This document shows positions 1 through 7,454 of a DNA stretch of 52,347 nt, one piece after another. How positions within the stretch are numbered: the first letter of the stretch is position 1; the number at the start of each line of letters is the position of its first letter. The stretch lies in NCBI GenBank assembly GCA_031553755.1, contig JAVBKZ010000062.1, positions 1-52,347 on the forward strand. Direction: 5' to 3'. This DNA is from JAIRVZ01 sp031553755. GTDB taxonomy: Bacteria > Bacteroidota > Bacteroidia > Bacteroidales > Azobacteroidaceae. Both the position numbers and the translations under genes were made by a program. The notes beneath the pieces are model-generated. The model was not told the DNA's origin. It made no database searches and saw nothing but the letters and a program-made list of their open reading frames with translations.

Positions 1-172
1 AACCTTAGTAGTCATAATGTGGAGTAAATTCTGATATATTTTCCTCTAAGATAATGATTATTAAGGTTCTATCCTAATAAATTCGCGACTATTTTACTGA
101 ATATCTGTAAGTTATTTATTTTTTGTCATGTACTAAGATAACATATATAAGAATAAGTTTTATAAAAAAATC
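1..172. other. Gene-free window edge with an inverted repeat
   Basis: No coding region is visible before the first gene. Positions 1-18 (AACCTTAGTAGTCATAAT) and 51-68 (ATAATGATTATTAAGGTT) are near-complementary, with 15 of 18 positions pairing, so they could form a hairpin around a loop. The loop contains GAGTAAATTCTGATATAT, which matches 17 of 18 bases of a copy near 52110, so it belongs to a dispersed intergenic repeat family of this genome. No convincing TAnnTTTG promoter was found for the gene at 173. Confidence 0.5.
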
Positions 173-1462
173 ATGAAAATGAATCGTCAAATTATAAAAA
201 CAATAACAATTAGTTTGCTTTTATTCCCCCTTTGGGGGTTAGGGGGCTTGTATGCCCAAGAAAAACAAGTGCTAACATTCAATCAATATCTGGAGAATGT
301 CAAAAATTCAAATGTCAGTTATTTGGCAGAAAAATACAATGTAGACATTGCCGAAGCCAATGCAAAAGCGGCTAAGGTTTTTCCCGACCCCGAATTGTCG
401 GTAAGTTACGGAAATAATCAAAACTGGGATTTGCAAATGGGTTATGGTGTGGATGCGGAACTCAGCTATACACTGGAATTGGGTGGCAAACGTAAAGCAC
501 GGATACAGCTTGCGCAAAGCGAGAAAGAAATGACCGGAGCATTACTGGAAGATTATTTTCGCCATTTGCGTGCGGATGCAACTATCACTTATTTAACCGC
601 ATTGAAGCAAAAAAGAGCATACGAAATTCAAAAGTCATTGTATCAACAAATGCTTGGATTGGCACGAGCCGACAGTGTACGTTTCCGCTTGGGTTCCATC
701 ACGGAGGTGGACGCGCAACAATCGAAACTGGAAGCTGCGACAATGCTGAATGATGTGTATGCAAGCGAAGGAGATTTGCAGGAAGTGTTGGTTCAACTGT
801 TATTATTTCAGGGAAATAAAACCCTGGAAATACCCGATTCGATTGCAGGAAATTTATCTTACCAAAAACGAACTTTTGATTTGCAATCACTTATTGCGAC
901 AGCACAAAACAATCGCGCCGATTTACAAGCGGCACTGAAATCTAAAGAAGTTTCGCAAAACAACCTGCGGCTGGCCAAAGCTAACCGGGCGATTGATTTG
1001 GGACTCAGCCTGGGCGGAAGTTATGCTTCAGAAGTGAAGAATGAGATTGCACCGGCGCCGTCATTCTACGGAATTACAGCAGGAGTCAGCATTCCTCTGA
1101 AATTCTCAAATACCAATAAAGGCGCATTGAAAGCAGCTCAATTGGCAGAGCAGCAAAGCGAACTGCAATATCAGGCGATTGAGTCGCAAATTGGTTCGGA
1201 AGTCGCTCAAGCGTACAACAAGTACAAAATAACCTGTCGTCAGGCAGAACAATTTAACACTGGCTTACTTAGTGAAGCTGAAACCATCTTCAAAAAGAAA
1301 GTGTATAGCTACGAACGTGGCGAAACAAGCATTCTCGACCTACTCAATGCTCAACGAACTTATAACGATGTTCAAGTAAATTACAACGAAACACTGTTTA
1401 ATTGCGCCGCAGCATTGGTAGAGTTAGAACGTGTGTGCGGGATTTGGGATGTGGAGATGTAA
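173..1462 (+). CDS. TolC-family outer-membrane efflux protein
   Basis: A 429-residue protein with an N-terminal signal peptide (residues 1-29, ending LGGLYAQ) and the long heptad-rich helical pattern of TolC/CusC outer-membrane channels. Two homologous halves are suggested by paired helical stretches near residues 40-210 and 240-425, and the length is normal for the family. Such proteins form the outer-membrane exit duct of tripartite efflux pumps or of type I secretion. No inner-membrane pump or membrane-fusion protein is visible beside it, so the substrate is unknown; the CusC subgroup (metal efflux) is one possibility. The ATG at 173 is favoured because it directly precedes the signal peptide. 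A CCCCC-TTT-GGGGG palindrome lies inside the signal-peptide coding region (226-238). The next gene has its own riboswitch-controlled start, so this gene is probably transcribed separately. Confidence 0.85.
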   Translation: MKMNRQIIKTITISLLLFPLWGLGGLYAQEKQVLTFNQYLENVKNSNVSYLAEKYNVDIAEANAKAAKVFPDPELSVSYGNNQNWDLQMGYGVDAELSYTLELGGKRKARIQLAQSEKEMTGALLEDYFRHLRADATITYLTALKQKRAYEIQKSLYQQMLGLARADSVRFRLGSITEVDAQQSKLEAATMLNDVYASEGDLQEVLVQLLLFQGNKTLEIPDSIAGNLSYQKRTFDLQSLIATAQNNRADLQAALKSKEVSQNNLRLAKANRAIDLGLSLGGSYASEVKNEIAPAPSFYGITAGVSIPLKFSNTNKGALKAAQLAEQQSELQYQAIESQIGSEVAQAYNKYKITCRQAEQFNTGLLSEAETIFKKKVYSYERGETSILDLLNAQRTYNDVQVNYNETLFNCAAALVELERVCGIWDVEM

Positions 1463-1525
1463 AATTTAAGATTACAGAGTAACACATAGTATTGAAATAT
1501 AAGCAATCCTTATTTTTAGATATTT

Positions 1526-1559
1526 TTTGTGGTGGTGTAAAATAAAAGTTATACCTTTG
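1526..1559 (+). promoter_or_regulatory. Probable Bacteroidota-type promoter of the B12 uptake genes
   Basis: TTTG at 1526-1529 and TACCTTTG at 1552-1559 match the -33 (TTTG) and -7 (TAnnTTTG) elements used by the Bacteroidota primary sigma factor, with a 22-base spacer. Transcription would begin about 7 bases downstream, immediately before the cobalamin riboswitch, which supports the call. Confidence 0.6.
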
Positions 1560-1562
1560 CCC

Positions 1563-1805
1563 TCGTTTTGGTGATATTTTTTCTATTCGGAAAGAATATT
1601 GAAAAGGGAACCTGGTGAAAGTCCGGGACAGTCTCGCTGCTGTAAGCTCTTTATAACGTTTGCACAAAACTTAAGCCACTGAAGAATTGAGAATTGAGAA
1701 TTGAGAATGAAAATTCGCAAGAGAATCATTTTCCACTCTCCACTCTCCATTAACTTCGGGAAGGCGTGCAAACGGGAGTAAGTCAGAAAACCTGCCAAGA
1801 CATAA
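1563..1805 (+). promoter_or_regulatory. Cobalamin (adenosylcobalamin-class) riboswitch
   Basis: The conserved elements appear in the right order: GGGAACCTGGTGAAAGTCC at 1606-1624, then GGACAGTCTCGCTGCTGTAAG (1625-1645, including the first C of the run), GCCACTG at 1675-1681, GGGAAGGCG at 1758-1766, and AGTCAGAAAACCTGCC at 1780-1795. These are the B12-box and core junction sequences of the family. It lies directly upstream of a BtuB-like receptor, the usual target, so it should shut off expression when cobalamin is abundant. Between GCCACTG and GGGAAGG there is an unusual insertion of about 75 bases made of heptamer repeats (three GAATTGA units, then two CCACTCT units), which lengthens a peripheral arm. 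Confidence 0.93.
1684..1757. repeat. Heptamer-repeat insertion inside a riboswitch arm
   Basis: The stretch contains GAATTGA repeated three times in tandem (about 1684-1704) and, 25 bases further, CCACTCT repeated twice (about 1733-1746). The two blocks are roughly complementary to each other, so they can form an imperfect extended stem. The rest of the aptamer on both sides is well conserved, so this looks like a repeat expansion in a variable peripheral arm, not a break in the riboswitch. Confidence 0.65.
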
Positions 1806-1845
1806 ATTATTGTAAAAACTTTCGAGTTAAAAGTTTTACGGTTTT

Positions 1846-3864
1846 ATGTTTATCAATTTAAGAAATTTTTATTATCGTTTGTTTGTTTCTTTTTGTGTAT
1901 TTTGTTTTGTACAAAGTATGCAAGCGGAAGACTTGCCTAATGATAGCATAAATTCTCATCGATTAAATGAAGTAGAGGTAAGAGCTCAAAAGAAATTATC
2001 GAATAATACCACGTCTCCGAATCAGGTTTTGAATGCAAGCGAATTGGCAAAAATCAACGCGCTACAAGTTTCGGACGTCGTAAAATATTTTTCAGGAGTA
2101 CAAGTAAAAGATTATGGTGGAGTAGGAGGGTTGAAAACGGTTTCCGTTCGTAGTTTGGGAGCGGGTTATACCGGAGTTTTGTATGATGGATTTTCTGTTT
2201 CTAATTATCAAACCGGACAGGTAGATTTAGGTCGTTTTTCGATTGATAATGTGGATGTTATTTCCTTGAATATCGGAGGATTTGACGATATTTTTCAAAC
2301 TGCCCGGACGCAAGCGTCAGTCGGAGTTCTGAGTATAAAAACTCAAAAAAATATTACAGAAAGCGAAAAGTTGACATATATTAATGCCGGACTGAAATAT
2401 GGTTCATGGAATTATATCAATCCTTCTGTTCTCTACGCACAACGATTGAACTCTACGTTTTCTACTCAAGTATCAGGAGTATACATAAAATCTTCGGGAG
2501 ATTATCCTTTTGTCTCAGAGTCGGGAGAACATTTGAATCGGGATAATTCGGATGTTGAGAGTCTAAAGCTGGAAGCTAATCTTTTCGGAAAATTTAAAAA
2601 CGGAGGTAGTTTATCCTTCAAAGTATATGGATATGATTCGGAAAGAGGGCTTCCGGGTCCCGATATTTTTTATAACCATAACAACGGAACAGAACGAGCT
2701 TGGGATAAAAATATTTTTTCTCAGGTACAATATATTCAATCCTTATCTTCAAAATTCGATATACAAACGAATGCTAAATTTGATTTTTCCAAAATTAATT
2801 ATGAGAAAATCAATAATTTAGAAGGTAGAAAAGAAAATATCTATTACCAAAGAGAATATTATTTAAATCTCACATTGTTGTATAAAATCAATCCCGATTT
2901 ATCTTTTTCATGGGCGAATGATGGTTCTTATTCTAATTTTGAGAATAATTTTAATGACTGCGTTTTCCCTTCGAGAAAAATATGGCAAACAGCACTTTCA
3001 GGTAAATACAAAAAATCAGGAATTGTAGTAACCGGTTCTTTTTTAGGAACTTTTGTCGATGATGATGTGAAAGTTGGCGAAGACAGGAACGCTGATTTTC
3101 GCCTATCTCCTTATTTGGGAATATCTTATCTTCCGTTCACGAATACGCCGTTATATATCAGAGGATTTTACAAAAATACGTACCGATTGCCCACTTTTTC
3201 CGATTTGTATTTTTCTCCATCTACTATTTCTTCTTCCAATTTGCAACCCGAAAACGCGAATCAATATAATTTAGGAATTTCATGGTCGAATCGATTCAGT
3301 TATATTTTACCATTTTTTTCTGTTTCGGTAGATGGATATTTGAATCACATTGAAAATAAGATTATAGCGATTCCTAAAAGCAGTATGTTTATTTGGTCGG
3401 TTCAAAATTTAGGTAAAGTCGAAACTAAAGGGATTGATACCCGTTTGCAGTTTCACGTACAGACAGGCGAAAAATTTTTGTGGCAGGTTTCAGGAAATTA
3501 TACTTATCAAAATGTATTAAATAAAACTAATCCGGAAGACAAAAAGACCTACAATCAACAAATTTCATATACTCCGCGACATTCGGGTTCCGGTGTATTG
3601 TCGCTGCAAATGCCTTGGTTTAACTTTAATTACAGCATGTTGTATGCAGGAAGTAGATATTTTATGTCAACCAATCGTCCGGAATACAAGATGAAGGCTT
3701 ATGAAGAACAAAACGTTTCTTTATCTAAGTCTTTGATATATAATAAAATGAAATTCGATTTGCAGTTTGAATGTAATAATATTTTCAACGAACAATATGA
3801 GGTCGTAAGGTCATATCCGATGCCCGGACGCTCTTTTCTATTGGGTTTAAAATTTACGTATTAG
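1846..3864 (+). CDS. btuB: BtuB-like TonB-dependent outer-membrane receptor for cobalamin
   Basis: A 672-residue protein with a signal peptide (about residues 1-27, ending SMQA), a TonB box-like NEVEVRAQ segment, a plug domain (about residues 50-165, with VSVRSLGAGYTGVLYDG) and a long beta-strand-rich barrel ending in an aromatic residue (GLKFTY). Its length fits a compact BtuB-type receptor and it lacks the N-terminal carboxypeptidase-like extension of SusC proteins. The riboswitch directly upstream assigns it to vitamin B12 or corrinoid uptake. The gene for a BtuG-like lipoprotein follows 167 bp downstream. The ATG at 1846 lies 40 bases after the riboswitch core and gives the signal peptide. 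Specificity among corrinoids cannot be read from the sequence. Confidence 0.88.
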   Translation: MFINLRNFYYRLFVSFCVFCFVQSMQAEDLPNDSINSHRLNEVEVRAQKKLSNNTTSPNQVLNASELAKINALQVSDVVKYFSGVQVKDYGGVGGLKTVSVRSLGAGYTGVLYDGFSVSNYQTGQVDLGRFSIDNVDVISLNIGGFDDIFQTARTQASVGVLSIKTQKNITESEKLTYINAGLKYGSWNYINPSVLYAQRLNSTFSTQVSGVYIKSSGDYPFVSESGEHLNRDNSDVESLKLEANLFGKFKNGGSLSFKVYGYDSERGLPGPDIFYNHNNGTERAWDKNIFSQVQYIQSLSSKFDIQTNAKFDFSKINYEKINNLEGRKENIYYQREYYLNLTLLYKINPDLSFSWANDGSYSNFENNFNDCVFPSRKIWQTALSGKYKKSGIVVTGSFLGTFVDDDVKVGEDRNADFRLSPYLGISYLPFTNTPLYIRGFYKNTYRLPTFSDLYFSPSTISSSNLQPENANQYNLGISWSNRFSYILPFFSVSVDGYLNHIENKIIAIPKSSMFIWSVQNLGKVETKGIDTRLQFHVQTGEKFLWQVSGNYTYQNVLNKTNPEDKKTYNQQISYTPRHSGSGVLSLQMPWFNFNYSMLYAGSRYFMSTNRPEYKMKAYEEQNVSLSKSLIYNKMKFDLQFECNNIFNEQYEVVRSYPMPGRSFLLGLKFTY

Positions 3865-3894
3865 ATGTTTTTTGAACCACATAGGCACATTAAA

Positions 3895-3975
3895 CACAGA
3901 GTTGCACGGAGTAATTATTCACAGAGTAAATTCATATATGAGAGACGAAATACTCCGTGTTTCATAAAAGTCGAG
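3895..3975. repeat. Dispersed intergenic repeat with CACGGAGTA/TACTCCGTG arms (copy A)
   Basis: CACGGAGTA at 3905-3913 is the exact reverse complement of TACTCCGTG at 3951-3959, and the interval resembles sequences at 10963-11019, 13126-13170 and 52100-52190 (shared ACTCCGTGTTT and AAAGTCGAGA). It lies between btuB and the btuG-like gene and could affect how far the riboswitch-controlled transcript extends. Confidence 0.6.
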
Positions 3976-4031
3976 ATGAGTTCAGATTTAGACAATTAGT
4001 TAGATTTTTTATAAACAAATATTTAAGTATA

Positions 4032-5114
4032 ATGAAGAAGAATTTCAATTATTTCGTGATGATGAGTTTCTGCCTATTTATGGCAGTCGGTTTTATTTCT
4101 TGTGAAGACGATGATGAAGGAGGAAATGGTGTAACTCCAACAAATAGAACTCTTTTTATCTTGAATGAAGGTTCATCCAAAACAAATACATCGGATATTT
4201 CAGTCGTGAATTTGGAAGATAGTATATTAAATTCGAATAAATTGGGCGATTTTATCGGAGATACCGGACAAGACTTGTTGATTTATGGTTCTAAATTATA
4301 TGTTTCTGTTTCCGGTTCAAGTTATGTCAAAGTGATTGATGCTAAAACCGGGGGAAATATAAAAAATATAGAAGTAAAAGACGACAAAGGAGAGGGACGT
4401 TCTCCCCGCTATTTGGCATCTTATGGAGGAAAAATATACGCGTCTACTTTTGATGGCAATGTGATTCGGATTGATACAACATCATTGTCGATAACAGGAA
4501 CGACTGCAGTTGGTACGAATCCCGAAGGAATCGCCATTGCCAAAGGAAAAATATATGTAGCCAACAGTGATGGACTTAATTATTTGAATGGATATGAAAA
4601 TGGAAAAACAGTTTCTGTTATTGATATTGCAACGTTCAAAGAAACTACAAAAATTCCTGTGGGCGTTAATCCGTTCAAAGTACAGGCCGACCAATATGGA
4701 GATGTTTATGTAAATTGTAAAGGAAATTACACCGGGACTTCTTTTTATAGAATTAATACAAATACAGATGAAGCATCTGTTGTTGCAGGCGTAAATGTAA
4801 CTAATTTTACAATTTTAGATGATTATTGTTATTTCTATGACGTTACCTACGATGCGGAGTGGAACGCTACACAAACTTATGGGAAATTCAATGTGAAAAC
4901 TGATAAATTGGAGTCGGGCTCACTTATAACTGATGGAACAAAAATTAATACGGCTTATGCGATAGGAGTCAATCCGGAGACAAAAGATGTATACATTTCA
5001 GATACCGATTATCTAAATGACGGAACTGTATATGTATTTGATTCAGCCGGAAAAAAAATACAATCTTTCGAGGCCGGACTTAATCCTTCCGGTTTCGCAT
5101 TTTATATTTGGTGA
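4032..5114 (+). CDS. btuG: BtuG-like surface lipoprotein, YncE/YVTN-type beta-propeller
   Basis: A 360-residue lipoprotein. The ATG at 4032 is preferred over an in-frame ATG 75 bases upstream because it starts a clean lipoprotein signal (MKKNFNYFVMMSFCLFM...SC). The lipidated Cys is followed by EDDDE, an acidic stretch like the surface-export signal of Bacteroidota lipoproteins. The rest is repeated propeller strands (for example LYVSVSGSSYVKVIDAKTGG, IYVANSDG..., VYVNCKGNY) typical of YncE-like seven-bladed propellers. In Bacteroides, BtuG is a propeller lipoprotein that caps BtuB and captures B12 at very high affinity; length, fold and position after a riboswitch-controlled btuB all fit. 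Ligand binding itself is inferred. A hairpin terminator follows at 5140. Confidence 0.78.
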   Translation: MKKNFNYFVMMSFCLFMAVGFISCEDDDEGGNGVTPTNRTLFILNEGSSKTNTSDISVVNLEDSILNSNKLGDFIGDTGQDLLIYGSKLYVSVSGSSYVKVIDAKTGGNIKNIEVKDDKGEGRSPRYLASYGGKIYASTFDGNVIRIDTTSLSITGTTAVGTNPEGIAIAKGKIYVANSDGLNYLNGYENGKTVSVIDIATFKETTKIPVGVNPFKVQADQYGDVYVNCKGNYTGTSFYRINTNTDEASVVAGVNVTNFTILDDYCYFYDVTYDAEWNATQTYGKFNVKTDKLESGSLITDGTKINTAYAIGVNPETKDVYISDTDYLNDGTVYVFDSAGKKIQSFEAGLNPSGFAFYIW

Positions 5115-5139
5115 TAATAAAAAAACTTTGCTTTGGAAT

Positions 5140-5173
5140 CCGGCCGCTTGTGAAAGTCGCCGGTTTTTTTTTT
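5140..5173 (+). terminator. Rho-independent terminator after the B12 uptake genes
   Basis: CCGGC (5140-5144) and GCCGG (5159-5163) form a short GC stem, followed immediately by a run of ten T residues. It lies 25 bases after the stop codon of the btuG-like gene, as expected for the end of that transcript. Confidence 0.75.
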
Positions 5174-5191
5174 GTTGTCCTTGATTATTGA

Positions 5192-5233
5192 ATTGATTCG
5201 CTAATTAGCAAATTTGCCAATTAGCGAATCAAT
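5192..5233. repeat. Perfect 15-bp inverted repeat
   Basis: ATTGATTCGCTAATT (5192-5206) is the exact reverse complement of AATTAGCGAATCAAT (5219-5233), separated by 12 bases that are themselves partly palindromic (GCAAATTTGC). It sits between the terminator of the B12 genes and the 3' end of a broken minus-strand gene and may act as a bidirectional hairpin or be a small dispersed repeat. Confidence 0.75.
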
Positions 5234-5476
5234 ATTTTGAACTTAGTACTTAGAACTTTACCCAATAAATCCCACTTTTGAACGAATCATCGGCTTTGAT
5301 TGCTTTTTCGATATATTTGCCGTGAGCCGGTTTACCTGAAAGTTTTTGAGCATTCAGATTGTAGTATTCGTAGCCAATGATTTCGCTGTCGTTTTATAGG
5401 TACTTGTTTCGGTTCCTCCGATGATAAAAATAGGAACTTCGCATGGAGCTTGTATTCCAAAATTGCTGACACCGGC

Positions 5477-6349
5477 TAGTGTCTCGTCAAATTAGCATGA
5501 AGAAGATTGATCGAGTGAAAAAGCGTTTTGTGGAAGATAGTCTTGAAATAGCATTGTCAGGTCATCCCAAAGGGGTAGAATACGAAAAGAAAGTGGGCGG
5601 AGATTTGGAAGCCAAACTGATCGCTTTGAGCTGTAGTGCAACCCCCGAAGGCTTTAGTCGCTGGTCTTTACGCATGCTTGCCGACAAGGCTGTTGATTTG
5701 GAATATATTGAAAGTATCTCTCATGAAACGATTCGCCGCGTTTTAAAAAAACGAGTTAAAACCGTGGAAGAAAAAAGGATGGGTTATTCCCCCTCTTCAA
5801 AACGATGATTTTGTGGCTAATATGGAAAAAGTGCTTGAGGTTTACAAACGCCCTTGTGATGTAAATCGTCCTGTTGTATGTATGGATGAGTCCCCCAAAC
5901 AACTGATCGGAGAGACCAAAACGCCCATTCCCATGAAAGCCGGGAACGAAGAAATATATGATTATGAATATGTCCGCAATGGAGTATGCAATATCCTGAG
6001 GCCGAAAAGATAACATTAGTCATGGATAATCTTGAGACACATAAACAGGGATCCCTGTACGAGGTTTTTCCCGCAAAAAAGGCAAAAGCAATTTGGGATA
6101 GATTTGAATTCATTTATACGCCCAAGCATGGAAGTTGGCTGAATATGGTAGAGATAGAATTGAATGTGTTGATGGGGCAATGCTTGGCAGGAAGAATCCC
6201 GGATATAGAAAAAATCAAGACTCAAGTAAAAGCTTGGCAAACGGCCAGAAATAATAAGAACGCTCAAATTAATTGGCAGTTTACAACAGGCAATGCTCGA
6301 ATCAAACTCAAGAGACTTTATCCGACTTTAGACGAATGACGAGATACTA
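5477..6349 (+). mobile_element. Degenerate IS630-family insertion sequence
   Basis: The element is bounded by near-perfect inverted repeats: TAGTGTCTCGTCAAATT from 5477 and, in reverse complement, TAGTATCTCGTCATTCG from 6349. Both ends start at a TA dinucleotide, the target duplicated by IS630/Tc1-type elements. It carries one transposase gene that is disrupted in two places, so it cannot move on its own. It has split a minus-strand gene, and removing it restores that reading frame across the junction, which confirms the ends. Confidence 0.85.
5497..6339 (+). pseudogene. IS630-family transposase, frameshifted and internally deleted
   Basis: Three fragments together form one IS630 transposase. 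The first (from the ATG at 5497) carries the helix-turn-helix region (GFSRWSLRMLADKAVDL...SHETIRRVLKK). The reading frame is lost in the A7 run at 5745-5751. The continuation KKKGWVIPPLQNDDFVANME lies one frame over and leads to the first catalytic Asp (VVCMDES, about 5876-5896). A second break occurs near 5990, where RNGVCNI runs straight into YPEAEKITLVMDNLETH (second Asp); about 35 residues usual in the family are missing. The last piece holds the YTPKHGSWLNMVEIEL segment with the catalytic Glu. The first shift would need +1 or -2 slippage, not the common -1, and the deletion adds a second one, so this is decay, not programmed frameshifting. Confidence 0.85.
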
Positions 6350-6421
6350 GGTAGATTCCGCTATACACCTCAAAACACTCTTCTTTAGTCTTATTTTGTG
6401 ATTTCAAAGTATTTCTATACA

Positions 6422-6450
6422 TTGAAAAGCAATAAATTGTTGTACTTTTG
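6422..6450 (+). promoter_or_regulatory. Probable promoter for rfbD
   Basis: TTG at 6422-6424 and TACTTTTG at 6443-6450, with an 18-base spacer, match the Bacteroidota -33 and -7 elements. The predicted start lies about 125 bases upstream of the rfbD ATG, giving a leader that contains the inverted repeats at 6471-6556. Confidence 0.5.
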
Positions 6451-6470
6451 CATAAAAATAACATTTTTCA

Positions 6471-6577
6471 GTAGACGAGTTGACAAGTAAACGAGTTAAC
6501 TTATAAAAATTTAGATGAAGTTACAAGAAATTTTGTATACTCGTCAACTCGTCTACTTGTACACTCGTTAACTAAAT
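6471..6577. repeat. Inverted repeats built from ACGAGTTGAC/ACGAGTTAAC units
   Basis: GTAGACGAGTTGAC (6471-6484) is the exact reverse complement of GTCAACTCGTCTAC (6543-6556). Related units (AACGAGTTAAC, ACACTCGTTAAC) extend both arms. A similar fragment, CTTGTTTACTCGTTCACTAA, lies just upstream of the gene at 48713, so this is another dispersed repeat family. Here it occupies the leader of rfbD and could fold into a stable hairpin in the mRNA. Confidence 0.65.
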
Positions 6578-6580
6578 AAA

Positions 6581-7444
6581 ATGAAGAAAATACTTATCAC
6601 CGGCGCTAACGGACAGCTCGGAAACGAAATGAGGGTTTTGTTTCCTTCTTATTCCCAATTCATGTTTTTTCCGACTGATGTTGCGGAATTGGATTTGTGC
6701 GACAAACGAGCAGTTGAAGATTTTATTTCTCGGAATAAAATTGATTATGTCGTAAATTGCGCGGCTTACACAGCTGTTGATAAAGCTGAAGACGATATTG
6801 ATTTATGTTATAAAATCAACCGAGATGCCGTTGAAAATTTGGCGGAAGCTGCTTCGGGAAAAGCGAAAATCATTCATGTTTCGACCGATTATGTTTTCGA
6901 TGGAAACGGAACTCACTCATATAAAGAAACAGACACGACAAATCCACAATCGGTTTACGGAAAAAGTAAAAGGGAAGGAGAACAAGTTTTGTTAGAAAAC
7001 TGCAAAGAAAGTATTGTTATTCGCACAGCTTGGTTATATTCTTCTTTCGGAAATAATTTCGTAAAAACAATGATACGTTTGGGAAAAGAGCGTGACGCGT
7101 TGAATGTCGTTGCCGACCAAACAGGAACTCCGACTTATGCCGCCGATTTGGCAAAAGCGATTATGGATATTATTGTTTTCGATGAAGAAAATCAGTCTTT
7201 TCCGGCAGGAATTTACCATTACAGCAATGAAGGTGTTTGCTCATGGTTTGATTTTACTTTGAAAATTCATGAATTGGTTGGCATAATAACTTGTAAAGTT
7301 AGTCCGATCACTACCGACCAATATCCGGTGAAAGCCAAACGACCAATGTATAGCGTATTAGATAAAACAAAAATAAAAGAAACATTTGGCATACAAGTTC
7401 CGCAATGGGAGGAAAGTTTGAAAGAGTGTATTAAACTATTATAG
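6581..7444 (+). CDS. rfbD: dTDP-4-dehydrorhamnose reductase
   Basis: A 287-residue cytoplasmic protein of the extended short-chain dehydrogenase family. It has an N-terminal NAD(P)-binding GANGQLGNEM motif (residues 7-16), VNCAAYTAVDKAE, the STDYVFDG motif (about residues 101-108) and the catalytic YGKSKREGE (Tyr and Lys, about residues 127-135), all typical of RfbD/RmlD. It catalyses the last step of dTDP-L-rhamnose synthesis for surface polysaccharide. The other rml genes are not in the window. The next gene starts 10 bp after its stop, so the two may share a transcript although their functions look unrelated. Confidence 0.93.
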   Translation: MKKILITGANGQLGNEMRVLFPSYSQFMFFPTDVAELDLCDKRAVEDFISRNKIDYVVNCAAYTAVDKAEDDIDLCYKINRDAVENLAEAASGKAKIIHVSTDYVFDGNGTHSYKETDTTNPQSVYGKSKREGEQVLLENCKESIVIRTAWLYSSFGNNFVKTMIRLGKERDALNVVADQTGTPTYAADLAKAIMDIIVFDEENQSFPAGIYHYSNEGVCSWFDFTLKIHELVGIITCKVSPITTDQYPVKAKRPMYSVLDKTKIKETFGIQVPQWEESLKECIKLL

Positions 7445-7454
7445 AAAAACAACC

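Larger units (their letters stand above)
5250..6422 (-). pseudogene. Relic of a small gene split by an IS630-type element
   Basis: Read on the minus strand, an ATG at 6422 opens MYRNTLKSQNKTKEECFEVY..., which runs into the IS boundary at 6350. Removing the element and one TA copy rejoins it in frame (GIYLAGVSNFG) on the other side at 5476. Reading continues to FIIGGTETSTY, where one A appears to be missing from an A-run (about 5400). In the restored frame it continues as EIIGYEYYNLNAQKLSGKP and stops at 5250-5252. The original product would be about 100 residues. The YYNLNAQKL...HGKYI stretch resembles the YYNMQGVQL...KGVHI tail of the sulfatase at 44403, so it may be the remnant of a secreted protein's C-terminal tail. 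Function is otherwise unknown. Confidence 0.6.

Noticed and set aside
173..1462. Heavy-metal (CusC) efflux assignment for the TolC-like protein
   Set aside because: No CusA, CusB or metal-binding partner is visible, so only the general family call is supported.
1846..3864. TonB receptor as a SusC-type glycan transporter
   Set aside because: It is only 672 residues, lacks the N-terminal carboxypeptidase-like extension, has no SusD neighbour and follows a cobalamin riboswitch.
3957..4031. Upstream ATG at 3957 as the start of the BtuG-like protein
   Set aside because: It lies inside the dispersed repeat and would place 25 charged residues before the lipoprotein signal.
5497..6339. Programmed frameshifting in the IS630 transposase at the A7 run
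   Set aside because: The required shift is +1 or -2, not the common -1, and a second shift plus an internal deletion of about 35 residues follows, so decay is the simpler reading.
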